Shown one piece after another: positions 44,401 through 52,438 of a stretch of DNA of 64,000 bases. Numbering within the stretch: position 1 is the stretch's first letter; each line of letters begins with the position of its first letter. The notes below the pieces were generated by a model, which had not been told where the DNA came from, did not search any database, and saw nothing but the letters and a program-made list of their open reading frames with translations. Source of the DNA: CAZTDD01 sp964612675 (lineage in GTDB: Bacteria > Hinthialibacterota > Hinthialibacteria > Hinthialibacterales > JAKPRU01); the NCBI GenBank assembly GCA_964612675.1, contig CAZTDD010000017.1, positions 9,041-73,040 of the forward strand, read 5' to 3'. A program made the position numbers and the translations under genes.

Positions 44401-46443
44401 GCACAGACACTTGAATTTGTCTACCAGCCCATCAGCGAGTTCGACGTTCGGCTCTTCTGGAAAAACCTGACCGATTTCTTCGCCGAGACAGTGAATGACC
44501 ACCGATGCGAATACTGGCCGTGGGCGTACTCGCGCGGCTCGGGGTTCCTTTGCCTGAGCCCGGAAGAACGGTACGAACTAGCGGTGAAACACCATACGTG
44601 GTTGTATGATGTGATCCGAAGCCTGTTAATCCATCGCACCGAGTTAGTTGAATTCAGCCCGACAGAACAGGATCATTTGCTGGGCAATTTCAGCGGCTCG
44701 GGAGACGTCGTCGGAATCGGCGCGGATGCTCCCACACCGGACGAACGATGGTGGCGTGCCTATAACCAGCTGCGGGAAATCAGCTTCATGCGGAGCGACG
44801 GATTCCCGTTGCCGCTGGTCTTCGATCAATTCGATCCGGATATTATCGACGCGAACGACCGCATCAACATCGCCTTCCTGTTCCCCGTCGGCCGGACACA
44901 CGTTTCACGAGCGCTTCGTGAAGGTCCCACGCTGAACCGTGAGCTGTTGGCCGAAGGACGGCGAGGCGCAAACATCCTGATCACTCGATTCGGACGATTT
45001 GCTCAGGCGCCTAACGCGCAGAAGCCGGTCCTCCAGATCGACAGCGCGCATCTCTATGTCACACGCGATGAGTTCGCCGAGACGTTGCGAAGGCATCGTG
45101 GATTGTCGGACGAGGAGATCGAGACAGTCCTCGATAACGAAGAGAAATCGGGACGGCTGCAGATCAAGGGGATTCGGCTCGCGGTTCGATTTGCCCAACC
45201 GATTACTATCGGCAGTGCGATTCCGTATCACGGACTGACGATTTACGAGTCGGGCGAACTGGAAGACATCGGTATTCCGGCTACGGTCCAATCGCTGATC
45301 TTTTCCGATATTACGTATGACAAGTCTCTCTATCCTGAGATCTATGACAACAAAAGCGGCGTGGATCTTCCACCGGAGATCGATTGGAAGCAGGCCTACA
45401 ATGAAGGCATTTCTTCCAAAGATATTCTCAAACGAATCGAGAATGGAATCCCCGACAACGGGTTCATTGGTCTCAAGGCCTTTGCGCGGGAACATCCGAT
45501 CCTGTTGATCAAGGGTGCGGCGGAATCGGGAGCCCGTAACCTCAAGGTGTTTGAGGTTCAGGACAGCAAAGCCCGAATCAATCCGGAGGCCGTTCGAGAA
45601 GCGTCCGAGTTTGTGTACGACGTTTCAAGGTCGCAGAACGTGGTCATCCAAGCTGCGGTTTTGACATCACCGGAATTCTGGGCGAGCAACAAACTCATGC
45701 GGAATTTCATCGATCGTCAGATCCTGGAATGGAACATGCCGGTCAGCCGGGATATCTATCCTCGCTCGCAGATCTATTGTTCGCTGCGAGCGGTCGCGTG
45801 CGCTTCGGGGCCGGATGCCCAGATCGACGTTGCATTTCCGATCATCCTGGTCAGCCTCCAGGTGGCCACAAATGTCGGCCGGGGCGGTACTCTTGAGCCG
45901 TTGCGCGATGAATATGTTCACGAACGGTATCGAGATGCTATCCGGACGGGTCTCGAACAGCAGGCTCCTAAGGTGATTAAAGCGCTCGCCCGCTACGCGA
46001 AGAAATACGTGAAAACGTACAAGCAGAATCGCGGACGTGATGTAGGGGAAGACCTGCGCGGTGTCTCTTACGCGTGGCCGCCGTATCTCATGGTCGATTA
46101 CCTGGTGACACCGATCTTCAAACGGACCGGACGGCTTGTCGATATTGCGCCCGAGTATGACGAAAACGGCGATCGCGTTGGTTCCACGGTGATTCTAGAA
46201 GACGAAGAGGGCCGCTTCGAAGGCGAAATCGTCGATTGGAAGTTCATTCACCTTGAACCCAACGTGGGGATCGGCCTGTGGGATCGCTACACACTGCGAG
46301 AAGAGGAAATCGAGACCCAGCAGGCGAAGGAAGAGGATCGCGAGATCAATTGGAACATTGTCGGTACGAGCGATCGAACGGTCCTTAGGAACTTTGCTAT
46401 CGCGGGGGAAGAATACCTGGAAGCAAATTTCGGAAAGAAATAA
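38485..46443 (+). CDS. 2652-residue cytoplasmic protein of unknown family
   Basis: One uninterrupted frame of almost 8 kb with no signal peptide or membrane segment, acidic and rich in Glu, Arg and Asp. I do not recognise it. Three things can be said. (1) Near residue 1163 is GEGYGGYCVPKDG, closely like the GFGGxCxPKD catalytic loop of UDP-sugar dehydrogenases, but no dinucleotide-binding GxGxxG precedes it. (2) Residues 2335-2470 resemble an ATP-grasp core in order: HPILLIKGAAESGARNLKVF (Lys2343 and a glycine loop), NVVIQAAVLTS, YCSLRAVAC, then NVGRGGTLEPL at 2463. (3) Coiled-coil stretches lie near 475-515 and 1650. The region from 2010 to 2200 is rich in Trp and Tyr. GGAG precedes the ATG by about 11 bases. 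Confidence 0.9.
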   Translation: MDRFILPIHCVDRTSPKTHIEVARREPGVELSRTRCRLPSRLATLEIENEESESDATLLPKVILEDAAREVLRRGTARRLNKLIEKIPNGTVEFCWRKQHDVLADVQPGQTPTINVAADLFSEIGLSLTEQDDEGQPRDEETVQGGQLLAGAILVFGVSVAAGDGQRESLHRVLDFYLSLDADRRSAFLNILSKRVIDRGNVFRIFLRSASSAELAMQMEGVRSGRFEHISYEDLTDLGNELLAIYRSIPASAEKIGKSAFQKVVKALKQTGEEGEDTAKTLEQLGPERPREFLRLCQTNVREIEGALKWRDLWVTWVIGQSRFDLPYDHERVLGILEQPEEDVDLHRALINEAVVNTFDPEVEGHNIRRIADWSLENNVRLVGGRLSRAFGNQAHLLSVSRLITEKTDLLSVAESIHSQCRLVRDLETFSTRLVSLMGRPGEIPYAMAVGAIDHLEEALIKYQSSCLEAIMQEREEAERRLLHGGIEERSEREREDLFTDVKHIFDLVADLRDTLSKAQQRDAAYVILLQRMHPAETVNLANANAFREVHPGKEEDLKDLPRRGGHNTYASSGPGRIVLPDGDIDDSHWIIKVQDWIEAIPLFIHERVIRKTVEIGGEERVVELVETEVDQEAMEAFFRLHAEYWARNIEEVMDSEHIALARDLLARKEPKLRREADRLLEDDPALGDAEAVRQVLKSRPGIAELVGPVAAVVAVSAGESVGEINRTIEETGLLRREVLDRVLIGGENGPSQIGLVFNESDSPAKLAERCRALSEDEESRRLGLRGMERLRPVPTLHILTTESAGMTEGYVQTWIEEEISLSNAVRGEGLREEVKKRLDRYRNRMIHIGEKVIHEFGMEVVIDEAMAEQRIDRNRAIQTVVMSFKPVADEFAKLAVLLDEEPDGDPDAESVTDPPSVDKLIEKRRGELEALCVPRVIANNGRAIQDKVDAFMHETPGIDLPTAQRSVIDADKDYAEELENLVRFQARQEVLESLDAENPEKGILSRVGGYLRRYTSLGLSTARKEVLAERNLQHLTLDPRYYYQAVGGNKRYNLLYTPSRVNLGERERDSVVKWRQWVGGGDKAAARAGFEFYSLVNEGGVEERPALAHAEIQKTSENALCVTHFAGSNALALLIMAVTEGDAEDMADQMNLREDRLVLPAGEGYGGYCVPKDGLFLAFVLSLTNEVKLRQIGVPDHLHAGVMELAKKTLLHKNDFETELDWQLWAAEKLLEYDELKEYFEIRDNILIFQITKIAKAIDRLGRPWPEVADGATLVANLAARWGVEKMIICAEQVNRFMVFYKAWMIYECIREAREHNPHCPLEQDARVALTAEYKPVQDVRYSTGLRLFEIFARTGEHLTYSLDEEGQNLAYLMSHGFDPDDENPVAQRLHEQLATSFDLRLSDPTTVGMLKTAFPAHKPPADIVMTSVTMSSTQDMLFYTSDTRLDSIAESVKTQLIDVGLTEEQITANAKVYGGNLRAWAGVKNLSEERREQLIRDVGGSIHALVLKYRGPGRDYEKDVQGIDVLNTGIPFPELLELIDNPPKLVALMLHGNPNSSLGIADGGAGKKRRALTYRDVMSFFAACEKFDRCGVYRAIGLGASNVERLRSEMHEKRERADRLYTLLADVAEASDKKSRSDAIQKAETFYADLLRRIQEEDEASKALREEERLKRYETWREGDAYGSQALAKLSSGLPLHHLDIGTWLAGIGGVFVVNGELKEDVDQIRETFEKAVDAVRRHNRQQPVEFKESRSSLLEPFTDREIDFLMEALVRFKYVPETQHFEQQQLVESSSKAVEVAASEALERRRALQQRAMKAQAFSAREQGFESAFDESQGDTFDEYAAKAHQVMDSLKADIEDVLASDSAEKNAEALTNLNHQFGVLIASTRNALIALADEIVPAQNRQLRKRMGDDLAVIYSGREMVLEDWKRIAGGYENIGDLARVAEAAEGDKAKLAKIAEGIEFFYVTFGLAQTLEFVYQPISEFDVRLFWKNLTDFFAETVNDHRCEYWPWAYSRGSGFLCLSPEERYELAVKHHTWLYDVIRSLLIHRTELVEFSPTEQDHLLGNFSGSGDVVGIGADAPTPDERWWRAYNQLREISFMRSDGFPLPLVFDQFDPDIIDANDRINIAFLFPVGRTHVSRALREGPTLNRELLAEGRRGANILITRFGRFAQAPNAQKPVLQIDSAHLYVTRDEFAETLRRHRGLSDEEIETVLDNEEKSGRLQIKGIRLAVRFAQPITIGSAIPYHGLTIYESGELEDIGIPATVQSLIFSDITYDKSLYPEIYDNKSGVDLPPEIDWKQAYNEGISSKDILKRIENGIPDNGFIGLKAFAREHPILLIKGAAESGARNLKVFEVQDSKARINPEAVREASEFVYDVSRSQNVVIQAAVLTSPEFWASNKLMRNFIDRQILEWNMPVSRDIYPRSQIYCSLRAVACASGPDAQIDVAFPIILVSLQVATNVGRGGTLEPLRDEYVHERYRDAIRTGLEQQAPKVIKALARYAKKYVKTYKQNRGRDVGEDLRGVSYAWPPYLMVDYLVTPIFKRTGRLVDIAPEYDENGDRVGSTVILEDEEGRFEGEIVDWKFIHLEPNVGIGLWDRYTLREEEIETQQAKEEDREINWNIVGTSDRTVLRNFAIAGEEYLEANFGKK

Positions 46444-46502
46444 GGCGATCGTTCTCAAGAAGAGAACGGTCCGCTGGAAGTCAACAAACAGAGCTCAGAC
46501 CC

Positions 46503-46545
46503 CTCCCAGCCTCCCCCGCTCATCCGGGAGGCTGGGAGAGTTTTT
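46503..46545 (+). terminator. Terminator-like hairpin after the large gene
   Basis: CTCCCAGCCTCCC and GGGAGGCTGGGAG form a perfect 13-bp stem with a 10-base loop, followed by ag and five T. It lies 60 bp past the stop. The T-run also forms the tttttgc box of the dispersed intergenic repeat, so the repeat itself may be serving as terminator. Confidence 0.65.
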
Positions 46546-46780
46546 GCACCGGGAAGGATTCGGACGAGCATGCGAGTATCAACCGGAATCCGGCAGCGAC
46601 GCTCGGGGTTCTGTTGCCGGATTTAGGGGTAAGGCCCTTTCTCTACTTCGAACCCCCGGTTTCAGGATGAAGCGGATTTCCTTGTTGACGTGTCTTGATA
46701 GCAGGAGTATCGTCCCTACCAACGGATTCCGGATACAGTCTATGAGCCGCGATCAGGCTCTACGTCAGAGGAGGAGCCAA

Positions 46781-47356
46781 ATGAGAAAGGCGTTTACTCT
46801 GATTGAACTATTGATCGTCGTTGCGATCATTGGGATTCTGGCCGCAATCGCCGTCCCCAATTTTCTGAATGCTCAAACTCGCGCGAAGATCGCCAAGGTA
46901 GAAGCCGACTTTCGTAATCTCGCCACGGCTATCGAACAGTACCGGATGGACAACAACGACTACATGCCCTATCCGGAATGGGGAGGTCATACCCACCTGG
47001 CCTATCTGGATGCGTTGACGTCACCTGTCTCCTATTTGTCGTCCGCGGACAGTGTGTGGGATCCTTTCCATCCCAAGGGTAAAGAAGACGCGGACGGAAT
47101 TCGGAAGAGACGATATGGGTATTTCGATCCGCACGCCGACGCTGTCGCGTGGTTCATTGTCGGTTCAAACCATCACGGCACGATTCTCCCCGGTCCCTAC
47201 AAGTATTGTTTGGATTCGCCCGGCCCCGATCTCCTTCAAGGCGTAGAGGGAAGCTACGTCACTTCGATTGGCTTTCCGGATGCCGCAGGATACAAGGAGT
47301 ATGCTGCGAGTAACGGTCTTAACAGCTACGGGGATATTTATCGTTTCGGGCCGTAG
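46781..47356 (+). CDS. Type II/IV pseudopilin with Ala at the cleavage site
   Basis: A 191-residue prepilin from the ATG at 46781, placed behind AGAGGAGG; the much longer open frame that begins inside the previous gene is not coding. The leader is MRKA^FTLIELLIVV: the usual Gly at -1 is Ala, which prepilin peptidase tolerates poorly. The C-terminal domain has LTSPVSYLSSADSVWDPFHP and ends EYAASNGLNSYGDIYRFGP. The rest follows the other pseudopilins of the window. Confidence 0.9.
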   Translation: MRKAFTLIELLIVVAIIGILAAIAVPNFLNAQTRAKIAKVEADFRNLATAIEQYRMDNNDYMPYPEWGGHTHLAYLDALTSPVSYLSSADSVWDPFHPKGKEDADGIRKRRYGYFDPHADAVAWFIVGSNHHGTILPGPYKYCLDSPGPDLLQGVEGSYVTSIGFPDAAGYKEYAASNGLNSYGDIYRFGP

Positions 47357-47377
47357 CGTTCGTTCATTTACATTGGC

Positions 47378-48460
47378 TCAGGTTCTTCGTTGTGGCAGGA
47401 TTCTGGGGAAATAAAGCCAAAGATGACCGAGATCGTCATTCTCGCCGAAATAGACTTCCCCGTCCTTGCCGGTAACCGCGTCGCCGAAAACGTACCCGTG
47501 TCGCCGCCGTTCAATAGTAGATAAGGCGATACCCAGGTCTCTTATGTTTCCTTCAACGGGACTGTATACGAAGAGATGCTGCATTTCCTCGCCGCAGGCC
47601 CCATATACGCGTCCATCCGGGATCACAGTCAACGCGGTAACGGGTGCGAGAGGGGTTTGTCCCAAGCACGACGAAAATCCCTCGGTCTCGTCCAGAACAA
47701 ACAGGCGACCTTCGTCATCGGTTACGTAACAAACTCTCTTCTGTGTATCGCATGCGGAGTTCATAAAGGATCGGTCCCACGAACCCGCCGGAAGACCTGC
47801 GGCACGGCGCTCCATCAGCCCTGCGGGAAGATGATACTGCCACAACGTATTCCCTTCATCCAAGCCCCAGAAATAATCCGATCCGGAAATAATTCTTCCT
47901 CTGGAATTCATCTCTCTTACGTCGGAGAGTTCCTTCGTGTCCAAGTCGAGAACAAAAAGGCGATTCTCCGTTGTGCCCAGGATATGGCCTCGTTTTGGAT
48001 CGGGAGCTGCGTGTACAAAACGCTCTCCGTCGCCGATCCCCTCGATTCTCTCGAACGGCGACCTGGAGAAGCCCCATTCCTGGATGAGATCGAATGGCAG
48101 CCCCTGCAGATTCTTGCAGACAGCCTGTCCGCCATCGTTACCATTGGCAAAAGCGAAGAATTCTTTTTGTCCGCAGCACACCGCGATACACGTGTCGGCC
48201 TTGTCCAGCGCTCCCAAATCGAAAATCGCCCCCGTAACCCCTCGGAACATTGCGGCGAAAAGATGAGTCTTCTTGCCGCTGGTTCCACCATACACATCGC
48301 TCTCGGGCGACACATCCAATGCGGCGATATGGCTTTCGTCTGCAACAATCGGAACGCTTGCTCCAGGAAAACATGTTGGAAATGCAACCATACGTCCTTC
48401 GGAGACAAAGGCTCCGTGATGAATTTCCTGCGGCGATAATTTCTGTTCTTTTTCTGTCAT
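47378..48460 (-). CDS. Beta-propeller protein, partner of the Tat lipoprotein upstream
   Basis: A 360-residue protein of repeated blades such as ILGTTENRLFVLDLDTKEL, VCYVTDDEGRLFVLDETEG and VYGACGEEMQHLFVYSPVEG. No signal peptide is visible, yet the neighbour is exported; an unseen N-terminal extension or a cytoplasmic role is possible. It starts 3 bp after the lipoprotein stop. The two proteins share the blade style and phrases such as DxKTxEL and DDxGRLF, so they are likely diverged copies. Function is unknown. Confidence 0.65.
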   Translation of the reverse strand: MTEKEQKLSPQEIHHGAFVSEGRMVAFPTCFPGASVPIVADESHIAALDVSPESDVYGGTSGKKTHLFAAMFRGVTGAIFDLGALDKADTCIAVCCGQKEFFAFANGNDGGQAVCKNLQGLPFDLIQEWGFSRSPFERIEGIGDGERFVHAAPDPKRGHILGTTENRLFVLDLDTKELSDVREMNSRGRIISGSDYFWGLDEGNTLWQYHLPAGLMERRAAGLPAGSWDRSFMNSACDTQKRVCYVTDDEGRLFVLDETEGFSSCLGQTPLAPVTALTVIPDGRVYGACGEEMQHLFVYSPVEGNIRDLGIALSTIERRRHGYVFGDAVTGKDGEVYFGENDDLGHLWLYFPRILPQRRT

Positions 48461-48463
48461 TAT

Positions 48464-49828
48464 TCAGCCCCATATTCGGATCGGTAGATGTGCGTTTTTC
48501 TTTTTTCGGTGGTCCGGCATTGTTACTTTGAAAATCCCCACAGGATGCGGCCGTCCCACGTTCCCGAAAAACAAGTCGCCGTTGCGATCGACGGCGCCGC
48601 GCGAGACGTATTGCGCGAAACCGTCCGGCCGTTCGAGCAGGCCGACCTCCTGTTTCTCGTCGGTTCTGGGATCGAGACGCCAAATCACCCCTTCCCAGTC
48701 TTTTCGTTCGGGGGGCATCGGATTGTACACGGGATCTCTCCATCGCGAGGCTACGAAATACAGTTGACCGTCTCCCGCAAAAGTCAATCCGCCGCAGTGA
48801 TCGAGAAATGTGCTGACAGGCACGGTTGGATCGCGCGGCTGCGTGGTCGGCCCTAGATCGTCTACGCGTCCCCACTCGCCTTCACATGGCCAGATCCGCA
48901 TGAGGTGCGGCCGTGCGATCCACGTCACCGCGTAGAACGATTCCCCGTCCGGACACGCGACAACGTCATAGAAGACACTGTGCCAGCCTGTCTGGAAATC
49001 CGGGTCGTGCGGCAGCACGTAAGGCGAAGTCTCCAGGCGATCCTTCTCGGGATCGTAACGCATCAGGCGTCCGTAATCGCTCGTAGTCCACACGCGGTGT
49101 TTTTTGTCGAGAAAAAGCGTTTGCGCATTGACCGAGCCGATGCGGCCTATGGTTCGGCGCTTTCGCGTCACAAGGTCGTAGATAATGAAATGGTCACGAG
49201 GATAGCTGAGGGCGTAGAGCAAGCCGCGCTCTTCATCGTGAAGCAGACAGCGGCATCCTTCTTTCGGGATCAGTGTATCCCACCAGAGAACCTTGTCCTT
49301 CTGTGTATCATACGCCAGCAACGCGCTGCCGCGAAAACACCGCTTCGGATCGTGCCAGGAGCGCCATGGAGAGTAAAATGGTTGATCGATGGGCGGACCG
49401 GACAAGTGTGTCGCCATGTACATGATTTTGTCGTGCATGGAGGGGACGAAGCTATAGTGGATTTTGCACTGGGTCGCCCGGCCGGAGTCTCGTGGATCGT
49501 CCACCGCCTTGTCCAAATCGAAGAGATAATCCAGTTTGTCCGATTCCTCGTTGTAGCGAACGACCTTGACTGTCTGACCGGGAGGTCCTTCACAGCATGC
49601 GGCGGCGTAGATCCGGCCGTCCGGCCCGACAGACAGCGACCAGCAGGAATCGGATTTCGGATGCTCGCTGAATGGGTACCAGGTGCAGGAATACTCCTCG
49701 TTCCCCTTGCGGGCCATCTGTTGATGCGCACACCCGGAAGACAGCATACCTGTCGCCGTTGCTCCCGCAGCAACGCATCGTACGAAATCGCGACGCTTGA
49801 TTGAGTTCTTTGGCTTCTCTTTATACAT
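48464..49828 (-). CDS. Tat-exported beta-propeller lipoprotein
   Basis: About 454 residues from the ATG at 49828 (a GTG at 49855 extends it by nine). The N-terminus has a Tat motif KRRDFVRCVAAGATATGM directly followed by a lipobox LSSGC, so it would be folded in the cytoplasm, exported and lipid-anchored. Seven or so blades follow (WSLSVGPDGRIYAAACCEG, RGLLYALSYPRDHFIIYDL, RGAVDRNGDLFFGNVG). Tat export suggests a cofactor or complex fold, though no binding motif is seen. It is the first gene of a pair with the propeller protein downstream. Confidence 0.75.
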   Translation of the reverse strand: MYKEKPKNSIKRRDFVRCVAAGATATGMLSSGCAHQQMARKGNEEYSCTWYPFSEHPKSDSCWSLSVGPDGRIYAAACCEGPPGQTVKVVRYNEESDKLDYLFDLDKAVDDPRDSGRATQCKIHYSFVPSMHDKIMYMATHLSGPPIDQPFYSPWRSWHDPKRCFRGSALLAYDTQKDKVLWWDTLIPKEGCRCLLHDEERGLLYALSYPRDHFIIYDLVTRKRRTIGRIGSVNAQTLFLDKKHRVWTTSDYGRLMRYDPEKDRLETSPYVLPHDPDFQTGWHSVFYDVVACPDGESFYAVTWIARPHLMRIWPCEGEWGRVDDLGPTTQPRDPTVPVSTFLDHCGGLTFAGDGQLYFVASRWRDPVYNPMPPERKDWEGVIWRLDPRTDEKQEVGLLERPDGFAQYVSRGAVDRNGDLFFGNVGRPHPVGIFKVTMPDHRKKKNAHLPIRIWG

Positions 49829-50002
49829 AGGTCTCTTTTCTTTCCGTTGATTCACTGGACTTCGCGTGATGGAGCGAAACTCTTTCCCAGGATTCTAATG
49901 GGATTGACCCCCGTCGTCGACTGGGTTACGCTCCTCAAATATACAAATAACAAATCCCGCGTATAATCGCATTTACCATACAATGAATGGAGGACATGCC
50001 CG

Positions 50003-50953
50003 ATGATTGCACGAATTTCTATGGTCGTTGGTATGTCTGTGCTCGTCTTTATGGTGCCCGACGCAACAGCAGGATCGAAGCTGCTGTGGAATGGTTTCGA
50101 AGGATTGAGCCAGGCGGATATCTCGGACACAGGTGTTGGTGGAGACCCGAACGGGGATGGGATCCCCGACGGATATGCGATCAATGCGGATGACAGCGTC
50201 GTCGCTGACCCACTGCTGACCGGAAGCATGGCGATTCAGGACCCTGCCGAACGAACACGGGAACGAACCATTTTTGTTCAACCGGTCAATGCATACTCCG
50301 GAATGCTGCTGGCCAATGACGAACGCCTTGCCGATGAATACATGCCGAGTAATCAGGGGTTGATCTCTCCTCCGCCACCGGGAGCGGAGGGGTCGGAAAA
50401 CTTCGTTGTCTATTTTGATGGAGGCTATGGGAACGGGATGATCACGGTAATTGAGAACCTGATCACCGAGCCGGGGGAGCATACTCTTTCACTCTATGCA
50501 AAGGTCTTCGACGAGGACGCGGACGGGGACGGTGTGAACGCAGAAATCAAAGACGTTGATGGAGACGTGAACGAAGATATCACGGACTTGTTTGTCCAAT
50601 TCGGGCCGTTTTACTTCGATTTGGACTCGGCGATACGGGAAGACCTGAAAGAAACATTCGATATCGCGGTCTCTGTTGCGGGGGAGCCGGAAACGGCGGA
50701 GGAGATGGATTTCAGCGCACCTGCCGTCGGCGATGTGAATCCCGCCGATCAACCTTTCGATGAAGACTGGGTGAAGATTTCAACCACGCATACGTTCTTC
50801 GGGCCAAGTCATGTGGCGATTACCATTCATGCAGCATTTCCATTCCCGGGCCTCGATGGAGCGTTGGATATTACCGCGATGGCCCTCGATCATTTTGTGA
50901 TCGAGGGACCGTCTTTCCCCGAAACCGGTGTCGAGGATTGGGCACTACATTGA
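50003..50953 (+). CDS. Secreted protein with C-terminal EDWALH
   Basis: A 316-residue exported protein: signal peptide IARISMVVGMSVLVFMVPDATA, then beta-rich sequence with calcium-binding DxNxDGxPDG (GDPNGDGIPDGYAIN) and DEDADGDGVNAEI. The last residues are TGVEDWALH. The neighbouring minus-strand secreted protein ends AIEDWCLH, so the tail is shared by otherwise different proteins. GGAGGA precedes the ATG. Family unknown; a carbohydrate-binding, jelly-roll-like domain is the best guess. Confidence 0.65.
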   Translation: MIARISMVVGMSVLVFMVPDATAGSKLLWNGFEGLSQADISDTGVGGDPNGDGIPDGYAINADDSVVADPLLTGSMAIQDPAERTRERTIFVQPVNAYSGMLLANDERLADEYMPSNQGLISPPPPGAEGSENFVVYFDGGYGNGMITVIENLITEPGEHTLSLYAKVFDEDADGDGVNAEIKDVDGDVNEDITDLFVQFGPFYFDLDSAIREDLKETFDIAVSVAGEPETAEEMDFSAPAVGDVNPADQPFDEDWVKISTTHTFFGPSHVAITIHAAFPFPGLDGALDITAMALDHFVIEGPSFPETGVEDWALH

Positions 50954-51161
50954 TCCTAAAATCGGCAGTTGAAACCCGACCGCGGTTCCTGAGCCCGTCG
51001 AAAGGCCGCACGGGTATTGGTGATCTGCCGTTGGAGAAGTTCAAAAACCGATCACCAAATGGGTAACAGATAAGGATGATCACTTCTTGTGAAACATGAA
51101 CGGTTTGCAGCCGCCATACTGTTTTCAACTGCCGAATTTAGGTTGATGAACACGGCGCAAC

Positions 51162-51193
51162 AAAAGGGCCGGGGACCCTCGAGTCCCCGGCCC
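51162..51193 (-). terminator. Rho-independent terminator of the secreted-protein gene
   Basis: GGGCCGGGGAC-cctcga-GTCCCCGGCCC is a perfect 11-bp stem; on the minus strand it is followed by TTTTG. It lies 25 bp after the stop of the minus-strand gene ending at 51218. Confidence 0.85.
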
Positions 51194-51217
51194 CTTCTGT
51201 GTCCATGTATTCTGTTG

Positions 51218-52345
51218 TCAGTGGAGACACCAGTCCTCGATAGCAACCTCGCCGACGGGCCGCGCCACGCGCAGGTTGTCCACGAACATCCAGGTCCCGT
51301 CGTGGATGCCGGGATCTGCGTGAGTCACCAGTGTGAGATCGATTCGACCGTTTGGATCGTTGTAGTTGTCCTCGAAATCGGCCGGATCATAGTCCCACAA
51401 CATCGTGATCCAGCGATTCATTCCTCCGGTCACTCGTTTGGTCTGCGGTCCAATCCAGTTGAAGTCGAATCCGTCCCCTTCGTCGGGTTCATCATCGCCG
51501 CCCCAGACTTTGAGGCCCAACGTCATTTGCCCCCAGCTCGGCTGAGTGCCCTGCATTTGCAGATCCAGGACAATTTGCTGATACTCAGTAAGATTGACCT
51601 CGTTGATTCCATTTGCTGCATCAAAAATCGTCTTTGACGTATGTCGTCGGTAATCGCCGATGTAGTTCATTCCTAAGCAGCCATCCCCCTCCGAAGCGAC
51701 AGGGTCCGCTTGTTCGAACCAGATATCGCCTTCTCCTTCATTGAATTCGGTGTCGACCGCCCAGCCTTGTAGGCCGTCGTTCCACCCGTAGATAAGAGTC
51801 TCTTCCCATTCGCCTGTTGCGCTCGGTCGAGCGGTGAAATCATCGAGATACAGGAGCCCCGCGCTGGCCTCCTGAGGGTCGAAGAACCAACCGAAACTCG
51901 TTACCTCGTCCATAATTGGCGTGGTATATCGATCTGCCGTCCAGACCAGTTCCACCCACTCGTTCGCCACAGGAACCGTTTGGTGCCCGAGAATTGCCGG
52001 CCCCACATCGAGGCGAATATCCGCCGCGTCCTCTTCCCAGCCTTCTTCCCAGTAGACCCACAAGATGAAATCCATGGTTGGTGAAAGCGTGAAATCGAGC
52101 GGCTCAGGGATACTCGATTGACAGTACTGCCACGCTCCGCTCTGGTCATACCATACATACATCGACCATTCGCCCGTGTGTTTCTGTTCGTCCGTATAGT
52201 CGATTTCTTGCCCGTTCACATTCCAAGTCATCCATTCGCCTTCGAAGTCATCAATCAAAATGACCTCATCGTCCTGAGCCAATGCTCCTCCTGTACTCAT
52301 GAGGAATACTCCAATACACAACGGCAAAACCCGTGTCCGCATCAT
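51218..52345 (-). CDS. Secreted protein with two CBM-like domains and C-terminal EDWCLH
   Basis: About 375 residues from the ATG at 52345, which follows AGGAGGTG by five bases; the longer frame to 52390 is unlikely. Signal peptide VLPLCIGVFLMSTGGALA. Two tandem beta-sandwich units follow: residues 25-190 (ILIDDFEGEWMTWNVNGQEI ... GLLYLDDFTARPS) and 195-360 (TLIYGWNDGLQGWAVDTEFN ... TWMFVDNLRVARPVG). Both end with a DDF/VDNLR block, the usual layout of LamG/CBM-like jelly rolls. The protein ends EVAIEDWCLH. Confidence 0.7.
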   Translation of the reverse strand: MMRTRVLPLCIGVFLMSTGGALAQDDEVILIDDFEGEWMTWNVNGQEIDYTDEQKHTGEWSMYVWYDQSGAWQYCQSSIPEPLDFTLSPTMDFILWVYWEEGWEEDAADIRLDVGPAILGHQTVPVANEWVELVWTADRYTTPIMDEVTSFGWFFDPQEASAGLLYLDDFTARPSATGEWEETLIYGWNDGLQGWAVDTEFNEGEGDIWFEQADPVASEGDGCLGMNYIGDYRRHTSKTIFDAANGINEVNLTEYQQIVLDLQMQGTQPSWGQMTLGLKVWGGDDEPDEGDGFDFNWIGPQTKRVTGGMNRWITMLWDYDPADFEDNYNDPNGRIDLTLVTHADPGIHDGTWMFVDNLRVARPVGEVAIEDWCLH

Positions 52346-52438
52346 GTGTGCACCTCCTGATCTCTCTCCACGGTATTCGAGTCTGCGCATCGCGCCGAAC
52401 TCGATAGTAATGATACCTGAAACTCATTCTTTTGCCTA

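Noticed and set aside
38485..46443. Assignment of the large protein as NAD-dependent glutamate dehydrogenase of the large type
   Set aside because: Size is in range, but I cannot find the glutamate-dehydrogenase Lys motif or the dinucleotide-binding glycines, so the name is not supported.
46253..46780. N-terminal extension of the pseudopilin into the preceding gene
   Set aside because: The extension overlaps the large gene and a repeat; the ATG at 46781 has a strong ribosome site and gives a normal prepilin leader.
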